Below, piece by piece: positions 24,126 to 37,655 of a stretch of DNA of 64,000 nucleotides. Every line of letters begins with the position of its first letter. Position 1 is the first letter of the stretch. A program made the translations under genes and the position numbers. Below the pieces are notes generated by a model that was not told the DNA's origin, did no database searches, and saw only the letters and a program-made list of their open reading frames with translations. This DNA is from Apium graveolens (Eukaryota; Streptophyta; Magnoliopsida; Apiales; Apiaceae), in contig NC_133649.1 in assembly GCF_009905375.1 (NCBI RefSeq), positions 228,698,102 through 228,762,101 on the forward strand, read 5' to 3'.

Positions 24126-27100
24126 TCAAGTAGTCAACAACATGGCACTAACCACTTCTCGGTTTGCCATGTCCCCATAGTAGTGCTTCAACCGCTGACC
24201 GTTAACCTTGAATGCTTGGTCCGGATCATTCTCAAAAATTTCCACCGCTCCATGTGGAAACACAGTTTTGACAATAAAAGGTCCAGACCACCTTGATTTC
24301 AACTTCCCAGGAAAAAGTCGGAGCCGAGAGTTGAATAAGAGAACTTGTTGCCCTGGTACAAATAACTTTGGATGTAGCTTCCTATCGTGCCACCTCTTCA
24401 CCTTTTCCTTATACATTTTGTTATTTTCGTACGCTTGAAGTCGAAATTCATCCAGTTCATTAAGCTGAAGCATTCTTTTCTTACCAGCTGCATCTAAATC
24501 CAGGTTCAACTTCTTCAATGCCCAGTAGGCCTTATGCTCAAGCTCCGCAGGTAGATGACATCCCTTTCCGTATACTAACTGAAACGGTGACATCCCAAGT
24601 GGAGTTTTGCATGCTGTTCTGTAAGCCCAAACAGCTTCATCGAGCTTTAAAGACCAATCCTTCCTTGACGGACAAACAACCTTCTCTAGAATGCGCTTTA
24701 TCTCTCTGTTAGACACTTCCGCTTAACCATTTGTTTGTGGATGATAGGCAGTAGCTACTCGATGATTCACATTATAACGCTGCATCATAGAAGTGAACTT
24801 ACGGTTGCAAAAATGCGATCCTTCATCACTTATGATTACCCGAGGTGTTCCAAACCTTGTGAAAATTTGCTTATGAAGAAAATTTAGTACTGCCTTTGCA
24901 TCATTTGTCGGTAAAGCTTTAACTTCGACCCATTTTGAGACATAATCGACTGCCAGCAAGATGTACTGATTATTGCAAGACGAGATAAAAGGCCCCATGA
25001 AATCGATTCCCCATACATCAAAGACCTCGACTTCAAGCATCACATTTAATGGCATTTCATCCTTCCTTGACAAATTTCCCACTCTTTGGCAACGATCACA
25101 CCTTAAAACAAACTGATGAGCATCCTTGAACAAAGTAGGCCAGAAAAAACCTGCTTGCAGAATACGAGCTGCCGTCTTCTCACCTCCATAGTGTCCCCCA
25201 TAAACCGTGGAATGGCAGTCTCGTAATATCCCCTCCGTCTCACAGAACGAGATACATCTCCTGATGATCTCGTCAGCTCCCTGTCTAAACAAATATGGTT
25301 CATCCCACATATACCACTTCACCTCATGCAGAAACTTCTTCTTTTGGGCGGATGTCAAATTAGGAGGCATTATATTGCTGACGAGATAGTTTACAATATC
25401 TGCAAACCATGGTTCTTCCTCCTGAATTGCAAACAACTGCTCATTCGGAAAAGATTCATTGATTAACGTCCTATCTTGTGAAGTAGAATCGGGATTCTCC
25501 AACCTAGAGAGATGGTCAGCTACTTGATTCTCAGTACCTTTTCTATCTTTGATCTCTAACTCAAATTCCTGAAGTAAAAGCACCCAACGAATGAGTCTCG
25601 GCTTCGAATCCTTCTTAGAAACCAGATAGCGAATAGCTGCATGATCAGTGAATACTGTTACTTTCGTACCAAGCAGATAAGATCGAAATTTCTCAAAGCC
25701 AAAGACTATAGCCAAAAGCTCCTTCTCAGTAGTGGTGTAGTTCAATTGGGCACCATTTAAAGTCTTACTCGCATAGTAGACCACATGGAAGAGATTTTTC
25801 TTGCGTTGTCCCAGAACTGCACCTATTGCATAATCACTCGCATCACACATCATCTCAAATGGTTTTGTCCAATCTGGTGCTGTAATGACTGGTGCCGTGA
25901 TCAAACTCTCCTTGAGAGTCTCGAATGCTGCCAAACATTCATCATCAAATTTGAAAGGCACATCTTTCTCAAGCAAATTGCACAATGGCTTAGATATCTT
26001 TGAAAAGTCCTTGATGAATCGCCGATAAAAACCCGCATGACCAAGAAAACTACGGATTCCTTTCACAGAATTAGGTGGGGGAAGATTTTCAATGACTCCC
26101 ACCTTGGTCTTGTCCACCTTCAGACCCTTGCTAGAGACCTTATGCCCAAGGATAATGCCTTCACGCACCATAAAATGACATTTCTCCCAATTAAGCACCA
26201 AATTAGTTTCCACGCATCTTTTTAGTACGGCGCGCAGATTATTCAAACATTCATCATATGAGTGTCCAAAGACGGAGAAGTCATCCATGAACACTTCGAC
26301 GTTATTTCCAATCATGTCAGAGAATATAGCCATCATACATCTCTGAAAGGTGGCCGGTGCGCCACATAACCCAAACGAAACTCTGCGAAAAGCAAATGTG
26401 CCAAATGGACAAGTGAAGGTAGTCTTTTCCTGATCCTCTAGTGCAATACAAATCTGATTATACCCGGAATAACCATCCAGAAGACAAAAATACTCATGAC
26501 CCGCCAATCTGTCAAGCATCTGATCAATAAATGGAAGGGGGAAGTGATCCTTCCTTATGGCTTTGTTCAATTTTCTATAATCCATACATACTCTCCATCC
26601 TGTAACTGTTCGAGTAGGGATGAGCTCATTCTTTTCATTTGCGACCATAGTGATACCTCCCTTCTTAGGTACACATTGTACGGGGCTCACCCACGAGCTG
26701 TCAGAAATAGGATAAATGATGCCTGCATCTAGCCATTTCAGAATTTCTTTCTTCACCACCTCCTTCATGATGGGATTCAGTCTTCGCTGCTGTTCCACAG
26801 TTGGCTTACTACCTTCCTCTAGCAAAATTATATGCATACAATATGAAGGACTTATCCCCTTGATGTCTGCTATGGTCCATCCAATAGCCGATTTGAATTC
26901 TCTCAAAATCCTTAAGAGCTTGTCTTCCTCACTACCTGAAAGGTCAGATGAAATAATAACAGGTAACGTAGATGAATCACCTAAAAAAGAATACCTCAAG
27001 TGTTCAGGTAATGGCTTGAGCTCCAAGGTAGGTGCTTCCTCTATTGATAGTTTGAGCTTCCCTTCAGCGTTCTTGAGGTCAGAAGTACCAAGAAATTCAA

Positions 27101-27624
27101 ATGGTATGTCCAGCTTTCGCTTCCAGGGAGAAGCGTTCAGATATTGTAATTGCTCGTTGCTATCTTCATTATCACTGTCAAAATCCCCCACTAAGGCCTT
27201 TTCCAATGCATCAGACATTAGCATGTGATCGAGTTCCGAAGTAACCGCAGAATCAATCACATCCACTTTTAAGCACTCCTCATCTTCTGTAGGGAATTTC
27301 ATTGCCTTGAATACGTTGAAGGTCACATCCTGATCTTGGACCCGCATAGTAAGTTCCCCTTTTTGCACATCTATCAAGGTACGACCAGTAGCCAAGAAAG
27401 GCCTCCCCAAGATTATGGGAATCTTCTTATCTTCCTCAAAATCCAGAATAACAAAATCTGCTGGAAAGAAGAGCTTATCCACTTTGACGAGCACATCCTC
27501 AACTATGCCCCTTGGGTAAGTAATGGAACGGTCAGCCAATTGTAGTGACATGTACGTGGGTTTTGGATCAGGCAGATCCAGTTTTTTAAAGATCGACAAC
27601 GGCATCAGATTAATGCTTGCTCCC
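24126..27624 (-). pseudogene. pol: Athila pol: protease, RT, RNase H, integrase (one stop)
   Basis: One reading frame of about 1166 codons, interrupted by a TAA at 24723-24725. Domains counted from the insert junction: protease end with LGRPFLATGRTLID (77-90), RT with CMDYRKLN (351-358) and the catalytic FMDD (450-453), RNase H with CDAS (598-601), TEKE (637-640) and TDH (664-666). The integrase zinc finger has H809, H816, C847 and C850, and the core has D879 (GIDFMGP) and D938 (ISDEGSHF). The stop replaces the codon next to the third catalytic residue, leaving Asp-Asp and Glu on separate pieces. The part after the stop (24716-24126) holds the integrase C-terminal region ([20 protein letters not shown]). 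The first five codons of the open frame at 27638-27625 come from the nested LTR. All visible catalytic residues are conserved. Confidence 0.93.
27620..27624. repeat. Target-site duplication CTCCC (left copy)
   Basis: CTCCC at 27620-27624 is repeated at 42157-42161, directly outside the two LTRs of the nested element. Five bases is the normal integrase staggered-cut size for Ty3/gypsy elements. It proves that the 14.5-kb segment entered as one unit. Confidence 0.95.
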
Positions 27625-29757
27625 TGTAATAACCCCAATTTTTGAGAAATTTTGAAACCCTTATGAATAGTGTTTTTGCTGAATGAGAAAACTTTTCATG
27701 CCACACTATGTAGGGGTTCTGATATGGATATTCTGAGATTTTATTAGTACTTTATATGGGATATAAGTGTATGTAAAGATCGTCAGAATCCAAATCCGAA
27801 CACTTTAATTTTTCCCCGAAATCCACTAGATACGGAGAGAATTGAGTATAAGGTAACAGGATAAAAAGGATTTAAATTAAAGGATTATAGGAGAGGATCA
27901 TAAAAGGAATATAATATATTGAGAAAGGTTAAGGGAACCTAAGTAATAAGATCCCGGGTATGATCCCTCAAACGATAAACGAAAACGAAAGTTAAGCGAA
28001 CCGTATAACAGATCAGCGGTCATTAGGCAAACAATTAGGAAGTTAAGCAAATGGATTAGAGGAAGTGATGTCACCCAACCAATGAGAAGAGGACAAGGAA
28101 GGGAGGATGACATAGCAATGTGATGTAAGCATGACATAGGGAAGGAGGAGGTGTGGTTGGTTTATAACCACACAAATATAAGGTTATTAAGGTAATTAAC
28201 CAAAAACAAAACAAAAAGCAACCAAGCTAAGCCAAACAAATCAAAAAACACAAAATCATTTCATTCTCATCATCTTGCTCTCGGCTTTTCATCTTTTTCA
28301 AGGGCAAGAATTTCAAAAATCAAGTTCCAAGCATTGTTAAATCACAAGGTAATTATCTAAGCTTCCTTGTACATAGATATGGATATGCTATAAGTTTAAG
28401 CTCCTAATTCCTTCACAATCTCTTCCAATAAATCAAGGAAGAAGATGGTGAATAGTAACCTTCAAGAAATAACTTTAGTTTTCTTGAATTTTTATGAAAG
28501 ATTAAGGTTATACAAGCAAGGATCAAGGTTCTTTTAGGCATTCAAAGCTCTTGGGTTGTGTTAGGAAGCTTCAAGGAGGTATAAACAACTTTCACCTTTA
28601 ACTTATAGTTTCAACTTTGAGTTTTGATGAGTTTATGGATGGATTAATGTATATATAGAAATATCCATGTATGTATAGCAAGATCCATGTATGTTAGATA
28701 GTTTGGTTGGATTTGTGGTGATTTTGGATATGAATCTTGGTTAATGGTTAATGAATCTTAAGTTATGGTTAGTAGATCATGTTTGCGGTTGAATAAGTTG
28801 GAAAACCTTGAGATTATGGACTGACTTTGCCTTGATATAAGTTGTGTTTGATGTATTGATGATGGTTGGGTGGTTTGTAGTGAATTGGTAAAGAATTGGA
28901 GTGGTATAAATATTGGTAATCGCGTAAACATAGCCATCGTAACGTCCGATTTTCTTTAGACTGTTTTGTGCATAACATTAGGACCCGAGGACCCCCTGCT
29001 AGATTATGACCACTGCCATGTTTAGATAGCTCATGTTACGAGCTTCGTTTTGATATGTAGTTCGTTCGATTCCGATGCACGGTTTAGGAGAAACGACCGT
29101 TTCAAGTAACGGCGTTTCGCGAACGAAACTTTTTCCCTCGCCTTACTTTGAAACATAGGTTAAAGACCAAAAAGGGTTAATTAATGTATGAAACATTTAT
29201 GGTAAGTGTGTTAGGCAGTTGGTAAGACACTCGCGAAGGAATCGCTTTAAAACTCGTAAAGGTTAAATTATTAAAAATGGTGGAGCCGAGGGTACCCGAG
29301 TGACTTAAGCGAATCAGTAAGCGCAAAACAAGCGTTAGAGTCTAAGTTAGTTAAAGAATAGAGTTACAAGTGACTTTGGTTTAATTCCAACTTACTTGTT
29401 GTTTATAGGTTACCAGACTCGTCCTGAGCCATTCGTAACCCTAGTCGCTCAGGCAAGTATTCTATCCGTTATACTGTTGTTGTGATGTATACACTTGTAT
29501 ATGCATTATCTTGCGATAGATGCATGATGTTTATATTAGCAAATGTTGCAATATATTGAAGCATGCTGCTATGGTATATATATGCATGCCTGTTTCATAT
29601 TCTTTCCATATATAATTGTTGATTCAGTTGATAATACCTATGCTAGAGGATAGCGGTAACTTGCATATACCCTTAGTATAGGGACCCAAAGGTGAAAATA
29701 TTTTCTAAAACCGGGAGTCGAGGATCCCGAGTAGATTTTGTATATATATGGATATGG

Positions 29758-29790
<33 letters not shown>

Positions 29791-32108
29791 CATATATGGT
29801 CATAGTTTTCAAAACTATTAATCGAATAAGGTTTATTCGATAACTTTAACTTTATTTTATTATTGAATATTATTTCGAATATTATTCGAAGGCGTATGAC
29901 TCCTTTATATTAAATGAATATTATCTTGAATATTCATTCGAGGACTTATGACTCCTTTATATTATTTATTGAATATTACTTGGATATTCATTTGAGGATG
30001 TATGACTCCTTTATTTTATTTAATGAATATTATTTATAATATTCATTCGAGGTATTATGACTCAGCTTATTTATTTAATGAATATTATTTATAATATTCA
30101 TTCGAGGTATTATGACTCAGCTTATTTATTTAATGAATATTATTTATAATATTCATTCGAGGTATTATGACTCAGCTTATTATTTAATGAATATTATTTC
30201 GAATATTCATTCGAGGGCTTATGACTCAGCTTATTTATTTATTGAATATTATTTCGAATATTCATTCGAGGGCTTATGACTCAGCTTATTTTATTTATTG
30301 AATATTATTTGAATATTCATTTGAGGATCTATGACTCCGATTATTTGCTGAAATATATTCTTTATTTTATTAAAGAATAAGGTGTTAATAATCAAACTTA
30401 TTTTCGATTATTCAAATAAAGATAATACTTTCATATAAGTATATCTTTGGTTATTTAATACTCGTTTCAAGTATAAGTTTTAAAACTTCTACTTCAATTA
30501 TTTTTATAAAAGATTATTCTTTATGGGAATATTATTTAAATAATAATATTCAGTCATTTTCTAAATATTCTGGGGACTGATTTACTTCATTAAATCAGCT
30601 TTACTCCAAACACTCTTTAAAGTGTTTTCGAGTCTTCAAAATGATTTTTAAAAGTTAGAGCGGATCCCAAAACTCATTTTTATATTTAAGATCTTCCTTT
30701 TTAAAGAGGATTTAAATACTCGTTCAAAACCTGGGGAATCCGGCTCTGTGGTGTATTTTATATTCGCAACAAGGTTGCAGTTTTGGTAAATGAATTGATT
30801 ACTTACCCAACGTTCGGGAAGTAAGTCCATCTATTGAGTCGGCATAAGCAACATGGGCTCAGTGGGCGTCCATGATAGTGTAAGTGGCTCAGTGGGAGTC
30901 CATCAAATGCATAAGTGGCTGAGTGGCAGTCCAGCATAGGTCCTAATGCGGCCAGGGTGATGACCAGTGGGGAATTCGTCCATCTACTAGTAGAAAAGGT
31001 TACTTATGGGTATCTTTGCCTGATCAGCAAGATATCTGGTTTATGCCAAAGGTTTTCTTTTCCTTCCAAATTCATTGGATATTGCAACTCTGTTCATACT
31101 TTACATAACAGAGGTTCCAGGAAATGTTTTAGAGATATATATATGTGGATATATATATATCGGGACTAAATAAAGTATCTCATAACTTTTTCATTCAATA
31201 ATATTTCAAAGATTGAATCTATTCAAATCTTGTCTTGTAGTCTCATCTATGTGATGAATTTTTGAAACTGATTATAACTTGAACGGTGGTAGTTGAAGTA
31301 GTATTGGGAAAGATATAAGTATATTGGGGTATTTGGCAACCTCATCTTTTAAACTTATATCTAATTAATAATTGTCTTATGAATGACAAAGATTTTCAGA
31401 AAAACGTTGAGACAAGGTTAGATATATGAGATCACCTTGCAACGATATTTTTTTATACAGTTATACACTGGGACTTTGTGTATATTATGCATGGAAGAGG
31501 ACTTCCAATATTTTGAAAAGTATATATGTATATATACTGAATATTTTGCGACTTCATCGCATTAAGATATCAAACTTGGTTCATTTCTTTTGACCAAGAC
31601 TTTCATGAGTATTATGAGTAGGCTCATATATTGTAAATCATTATACATATTATTTTGGTGGGCTTGCTGCTCACCCTTGCTTTATTTCTTCATCACACAA
31701 CAACAGTTAGGAAAGATGGCCAGACTCCAGCAGACCCAGCGCAAGCGCGTGGGAAGCGTCCCGCGTCTTCCCGTTGATGTTGTAGCTGCTATAGCTGCAG
31801 AGGTAGATCTATTGTAGATCAGACCATCTACTTTTGAGAATCAATTATGTATAATTATAACTTGTGGCAGATAATGGCAATTAACTGTAAATTTATCAAG
31901 TAATCATTTTGGGTTATAATAACTTTTAAATTGTGTATTCAAAGACTTGTACTTATTTAAATTTCATCTCTGAGACTATAACGGGTTGTGGTGTGTGTTA
32001 GTGTGGGGTCACAGCATAAGGTTATTATTATTAATTAAGTGAAGTGATATTGTGGAAAGAAAGACCGTGACGACCCGGATCCTCGACCCCGGATCTGGGG
32101 GTGTTACA
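27625..32108 (+). repeat. 5' LTR of the nested chromovirus
   Basis: Starts TGTAATAACCCCAATTTTTG and ends CTGGGGGTGTTACA. At 4484 bp it is long for the family. A TATA-like stretch with TTTATAACCACAC near 28.19 kb, followed by an A-rich then CT-rich leader, suggests that transcription starts about 0.6 kb in, leaving most of the LTR as transcribed leader; this is inference. It holds a 55-bp tandem array (29850-30345), an AT microsatellite (29.74-29.80 kb) and three short repeats of a GTGGCTCAGTGGGAGTCCA type (30.85-30.93 kb). A 75-codon frame at 31590-31817 recurs in the 3' LTR simply because LTRs are copies; I do not call it a gene. Confidence 0.95.
29850..30345 (+). repeat. 55-bp tandem repeats inside the LTR
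   Basis: About nine units of 50-56 bp, each ending in a TATGACTC(AGC/CTT)-type phrase and carrying an inverted repeat around GAATATTAT...ATAATATTC or GAATATTATTTCGAATATTC. Three central units are nearly identical, with period 55 bp, and the outer ones have drifted. The same array recurs at about 39898-40393 in the 3' LTR. Confidence 0.9.
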
Positions 32109-32112
32109 GAAA

Positions 32113-32124
32113 TGGTATCAGAGC
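32113..32124 (+). other. Primer-binding site, initiator tRNA-Met type
   Basis: TGGTATCAGAGC begins 4 bases after the 5' LTR end, complementary to the 3' end of initiator tRNA-Met. This intact site would let the RNA of the element be reverse transcribed if proteins were supplied by another element. Confidence 0.93.
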
Positions 32125-32269
32125 TAAGCGTTATAAACCTCAGAGATGATGGGACGTTAAGATAATAAGTTAACTAAGATAATAAGAACTCTTGCCAAGT
32201 TCATAGTCGGGCTACCTAACGTAGTACTGACAGTTAAAACCCTTATGGGAACCCTTATAAATATCGTGA

Positions 32270-35200
32270 TAGGAGCGTAGTTCGTTATCGTATATGGTAG
32301 CGGGACTCCGAACCCTGAGGTTGAGGAGCAACAGTGCGATGATATTTTATTACTAATTGGAGATCGGATTGTGGATCCGATAGAGTGTCCTAACGCAGGA
32401 CCGGATGATGTTGATATTGAGGATTTAGCGGTTGAGGATGTTGTCCTAGAAGGGATAGTTGTTGATGAGGATCCCATGGAGGATCCTGACAGGATTGGAT
32501 AAAGGACCACTGATGAATTGATGACCATGGTTTGGTCGACTACCAGAGGTAGGATTGGCCGGTCACTACCGAGGTTCGTTCAAGTTGTAAAGATAGTAGC
32601 CCCTTTAACGCGGCTTACTCGTAAGACTGAGAAGTTCGAATGGACAGAGAAATGCGAGAACAGCTTTCAAGAACTGAAGCAGAGGTTGGTGATGGCCCCT
32701 ATGCTGGCATTGCCGGATGGAAAAAGGAGATTTTGTGATTTGTAAGTGACGCTTCGCATAAGGAATTAGGGTGCTTCTTAGCACAGCAAGATAATCGCGT
32801 CTGCGTCAAGAAAATTAAGGTAATATGAAATTCAATATCCCCGCCCATGAGCTTAGGCTCGTGGCAATAGTTTTACCCTAAAGATTGGAGGCACTACTTG
32901 CATGGAGAGAAGTGCGAGAATTACCTAAGCCATAAGTGCTCTAGTACATTTTCACGTAGAAAGAGCTCAACATATGCCAGAGGAGGCAGTTAGAGCTAAT
33001 CAAGAATAATGATTGGGAGATTCTTTATCACGTGGGGAAAGCCAATATGGTGGCTGATGCCCTTAGTAAAAAGGAGAGACTCAAGATGATGATGTCTTTT
33101 GGAGAGTTTATAAGAGATTTTGAGAAAATGGAAATAGTAGTGAAGGTAACCGGAGCCGGTACCGAAAAGCTGTTTGAGATTGCAATACAGCCCGAATTAT
33201 TGGAAAAGATCATATTGTGCCAGAAAAAGTTATGAATGAAGGCAGGGAGCCAACAATTAGATAAAAGATTAATATCGAGAAAGATGATAAGGGAATAATG
33301 AGGTATTCCTATAGAATTTGGGTTCCGAAAGTTCAAGAGCGTAAGGATGAGAACTTAGATGAGAGCCATAGTTTGAGGAATAAGATTTAGAGTAAACCCT
33401 GAACGTGATAGTCAGGGAGGTCACCATCAAGATAGAAGGAACCCATGAAATAATGGAGTGGAAAATGAGGAAAAAAAAATGACCCCAATTATGGGGAGTA
33501 GGATGAAACATTTCATACTAAGGAAACAGAAAGTCGAGTAAGGAAAGGAGACCCGAGACGGTACTCCTATACGGCAATTCATGGACCTATCTAGAAAGAA
33601 CTTAGACTATTATCCCCAGCCACCACCTTGAGGAAACAATGCGGTAGGAAATTCTTTCATGACCTTTAAGTCGCTAAGCTCTCAGAGTTCCAAGGAACAA
33701 GCTGACCCAGTCGAGGCAAGAGCCTGGCTAAAGGAAATATAGGAATCATTTGAGATTCTAAATGATTGACGAATCACAAAAGACTGTTTTGTCACTTACC
33801 CTCCCAAGAGAGAGACCACCCGCTGGTGAAAGGCCAAGGAAGGCACGGAGCAAGAGATTATAATAAACTGATTTAAGTTCAGTCAATTGTTTACAGGAAA
33901 GTACTTCCCAAGGTTATGAAGATAGTGTAAAAGCTTTAGAGCCAGAACAAAGGCGGACGAGTATGATGAATTATGAATCTAAGTTGTAAAAGTTGTCAAG
34001 ATTCGTTCTGAGGACACGAATCCAGAATGACGGGATGTTTCAAATCAATGCTTATGTTGTGATTGGTTTGTGAAATAATGATAAGAGAAAGGAAAATAAA
34101 AAGAAACTAAATTGAAAGGAATATAAAGGCAATAGAGTTTGAGGTATGATAAGGGAGTTTGGTATGAGGAAACCCTAAAGACTCGTAAAAATAGAAATAG
34201 AAGAGTATGTAATCGTCAGGATGAGGGTGATTCACCATGAGTTAAAATTGATGGTTGAGGGCATAAGAGATACATATATTTTTTCCCCTGTAAGTTGGGA
34301 AGATTCGAGGAAACCTTGAGATAATTCGAAGGATAAATAATGAGACGCGGATAGACTAAGGGGATAAGAAAGTAAGAAATTAAGAAAATTGGATGAAGGA
34401 AGTGACCTTCAAGAAGGTGAAGTGTAAGACCGGTGGCATGATACCCAGAAAGGGAGACGCCAGATATGAAAGATATCCCAACATTGAGGTGACTGTGGAG
34501 ATAAACAACAAAAGTAAATAAGGAATTATTAAGAAGAAGTTCACGTTGAACACGACCAATATCTTCCAGAACATCCATGTTATCGTTACCAGATTAGGCA
34601 AGAAAAGCGGATAACCGTTGTTATCTTTTGGAGGCCATTTTGATTAACCTCATTTTGTATACAGATGTTATTGTGAAATTAGGCATTTACTATCGAGGTG
34701 GGAATGATGAATAAGATAATCTATCAAGGATATATGACTTGATTTATCCATGGAAGGATGCATGTACCTTTTTAAAGGTGGAATTAAGAATAGAACATTG
34801 GTAACTTAAAATGAATCCTAGGGGACTGCATAAAGGTTGGCATGTCACCCTTAATAGGGATAGTATGAGTTTTGACAGTATGAATTGGAAAGGGTTAAAG
34901 TAACAACAACCTTTAAGAATCAGTGGAGAAATTTTTTCAAAAGAATATAAACAATGGTTCTAGTATTAGTAAATGGTATTGTGATATGCCATGTATCTAG
35001 GGAATACAGGAGGAACGATTGAAGGATAACCTTAGAGGTTTTACAAGGAGAAAGGTAATATTCAAAATTCTCAAGAATAGAAATGTTGATAAAGGAAATA
35101 TGACGTAATTATAATGTTGCCAAGTGGGGCACGTGTTAAACCACGAGAAAGTATGGATCGAACCAGTAATGGTCGAAATTGTTCAGGGCAATTAGGACTT

Positions 35201-37655
35201 AAGATAAAAGATGTTCTAATTATGATTGAGAGTCAGTCATGACAGTGATTAACCTCTAAAGACTGAGGCAATAACTTATGGAAAAATGGTGATTTTTTTT
35301 TTACTCATCAGATTTTAAGGAAAGCATCTTCACATAAGCTGTGATTGAAATAAGGTGGAAAAATTTATTTGGAGGTGGTTAAAATGACATTGACTGTAGG
35401 GAAATTTTACTATCAGGAAAGGCCAAAGAGGTGGCCGACACTTTAAAGGTAAGAGGATAATTATAGGCGCTTGTGCCAAAGGAATACAATGATGATGGTT
35501 AAAGCTATGCAGATTGTATTATGGTTTGGAAGATTGACATTCCTCCTGATGACTGTGCAATACCCAACCATAATAGTAGTTGGTAAAGGTTTAATTCGTG
35601 TAATCGCCATGAACGGGCTATCTATCTTAGGAGGTCCTATCTTGGGATAAGCCAGGACCATGTTTCCAAAAGGACTAGACGAACCTTTGAGTTAAGTCTT
35701 CTATTTAAGGAATATGATTAAAAATGGTATTAACCTGCTATCGTTGCTTTGATTGAAACTCTTCTGCACTTTTATCTGCTTCATGTCATGAAGGTACGTC
35801 AGAGTTTGGAGTGTTCTTCATGAATTGTGATTGGTGGTTATGTTAACTCCTTAGGAGAATTAGATACGAGATGTATGGACTCCGTATGGTTAGCTATTAA
35901 GACTTCATGGAAAATGAATGAGTACAGTAGGTCAGTGGTGGACCATAGTAAGGTAGCAATGATTCTGCGAGTAATGAGCTGTTTACAACCGTGAGAGTTG
36001 TATTGGAATGGGTGTTGAGGTTGAGTACCACTAATCGGGTAGTGGTAGTGTATAAGTTATCATTGATAGACTAATTAAGTAGAGTATCTACCTAGTGAAT
36101 AATTATTCTTTCTTATCAATAGAGAGTCGTATTATTATACGAGGAAGGTTGCGGTGCGAGCATAGAATCCTAGTAACGGTGATATATAGAATGAGATCCC
36201 AAATTCGATTTTCGATGTCGAGGGAGTTTCAAAGGTAATTATGTATAAGCTCGAGGAAGAGCATGGGTCCATAGAATGATGGACGGGATAGCGAAAATAT
36301 TTAGGCACGTGAAATGCGAGGCTATAATGCTTGATGCTGATATAAATACATATGTTTTGTTCTCCTATGACAAACCTCTATAGTTCAGAGGTAGGTTCCA
36401 AGCCAGATATTTTGTGGCAGTATATTTTTTTCATATATACAATTCTCTTCAGTTCGTTCTTTTCTCTTCTTTTCATTTCATGTAAGCTGAGAAGAACAAC
36501 CCTTCCAGAAGGGGAGGTATTGCCGAATGACTATCTATCTGTGTGATAGAAGCCGAGTAGGATACCAGCTATTGTTTAATTGCTTGTCAAGTACTAAAGG
36601 CTGGCCACCTTCTGTACTAACTATGCGATATAACAAGTGTTCATGATCATAGTGATCTCTCAATAAATTCTTTTACTTCTATATGATTAATCAAACTTTG
36701 GAAAATAGAAATAACTGAAAAAGGAGTAATAAAGTGGTGGTAGTATGCGGAATGGGAACACATTCGTGATACTAAGGTTGACGTGGTTATTAAAAGGTTA
36801 TAGAACGCTAACGAGCAAAAGTATAACCCGTATAATATTAGGAACGGAAGGTAGTAGCGATTACGAACTGGAAAAGAATAGGTATTGAGAAGCAAAAGTT
36901 CTAATGATAAAAGCTATAATGAGAGTCTGTGCAATAGACTTGAAAGAATTTGGAATGATCACTTAATTCGGATTGAGTTATCTTACGACAATAGATCATA
37001 TGTCATTATCGAGATGTCGCCTTATGAGATCCTTGAGGGAAGAAAATGTCGATCTCCCTTATGTTAGGATGAAGTTGTAGAGCGCAAGATGCTCGGACCC
37101 GCAGTAGTCCAAAGGACCAAGGATATGATAGATCTAATCAGAGGACGGCTGGTAGTAGCCCAAGATGGACATGATAAGTGTGTTGATTTGACACGAAAGG
37201 ATAAAGAGTATGAAATAGGGGACCTAGTAATGTTATAGGTATCCCTTGGAAAGGATTGATGAGGTTCGGAAAGAAAGGAAAGCTAAGTCTACAATTGTTG
37301 GACCCTTGGATATATTAAGACGTTTAGGGAGTTAGCATATGAGCTAGCCCTACCCCCGAACCTGTAGCAAGTTCATAACGTGTTTCACGTATCAATGTTA
37401 AGGAAGTATAATTCAGATGTCAGATAAATAGAGGCATATGAGCGCATAGATATGCAACCCGATGTAACCTATATGGAGCAACCAGGAAGGGTTATAGAGT
37501 GAAAAGGAACAAGTGCTTAGGAGAAGGATTATCAAACTAGGCAGAGTTTGGTGGTAGAACCACAATGTGGGAAAATTGACTCGAGAGTTAGAAAGTGTAA
37601 TGCTAAGAAAGTATCCCCATTTGTTTTCTATCTGATTCCGGGACGGAATCCTTTT
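32270..37655 (+). pseudogene. Permuted, stop-riddled interior of the nested element
   Basis: Coding remnants occur in a non-standard order. An acidic stretch of about 65 codons (32285-32500, VDIEDLAVEDVVLEG region) is followed by the end of RT (APLTRLTRKTEKFEWTEKCE, 32.61 kb), RNase H (SDASHKELGCFLAQQ, 32.75 kb; GKANMVADALSKKERLKM, 33.04 kb) and the linker before the integrase zinc finger (RLFEIA-type text, 33.1-33.4 kb). Only then comes gag (DPVEARAWLKEI, 33.7 kb; FTGKYFPR, 33.9 kb). A long unreadable part follows (34.1-36.0 kb), then a trace of the integrase core (VIIDRLIK, about 36.07 kb) and the integrase C-terminal region (36.88-37.65 kb, RSYVIIEMSPYEILEGRK). I found no protease or RT catalytic core. 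Every part has stops or frameshifts. Confidence 0.8.

Noticed and set aside
24723..24725. Programmed stop-codon readthrough in Athila pol or ORF3 (22792-22794)
   Set aside because: Bases after the stops (GCG GAA; TTG CAG) do not fit the known UAG-CAR-YYA type context; simple mutation is the better explanation.
31590..31817. 75-codon frame present identically placed in both long LTRs (also 41638-41865)
   Set aside because: Repetition is explained by LTR duplication; no start context or domain supports a protein.
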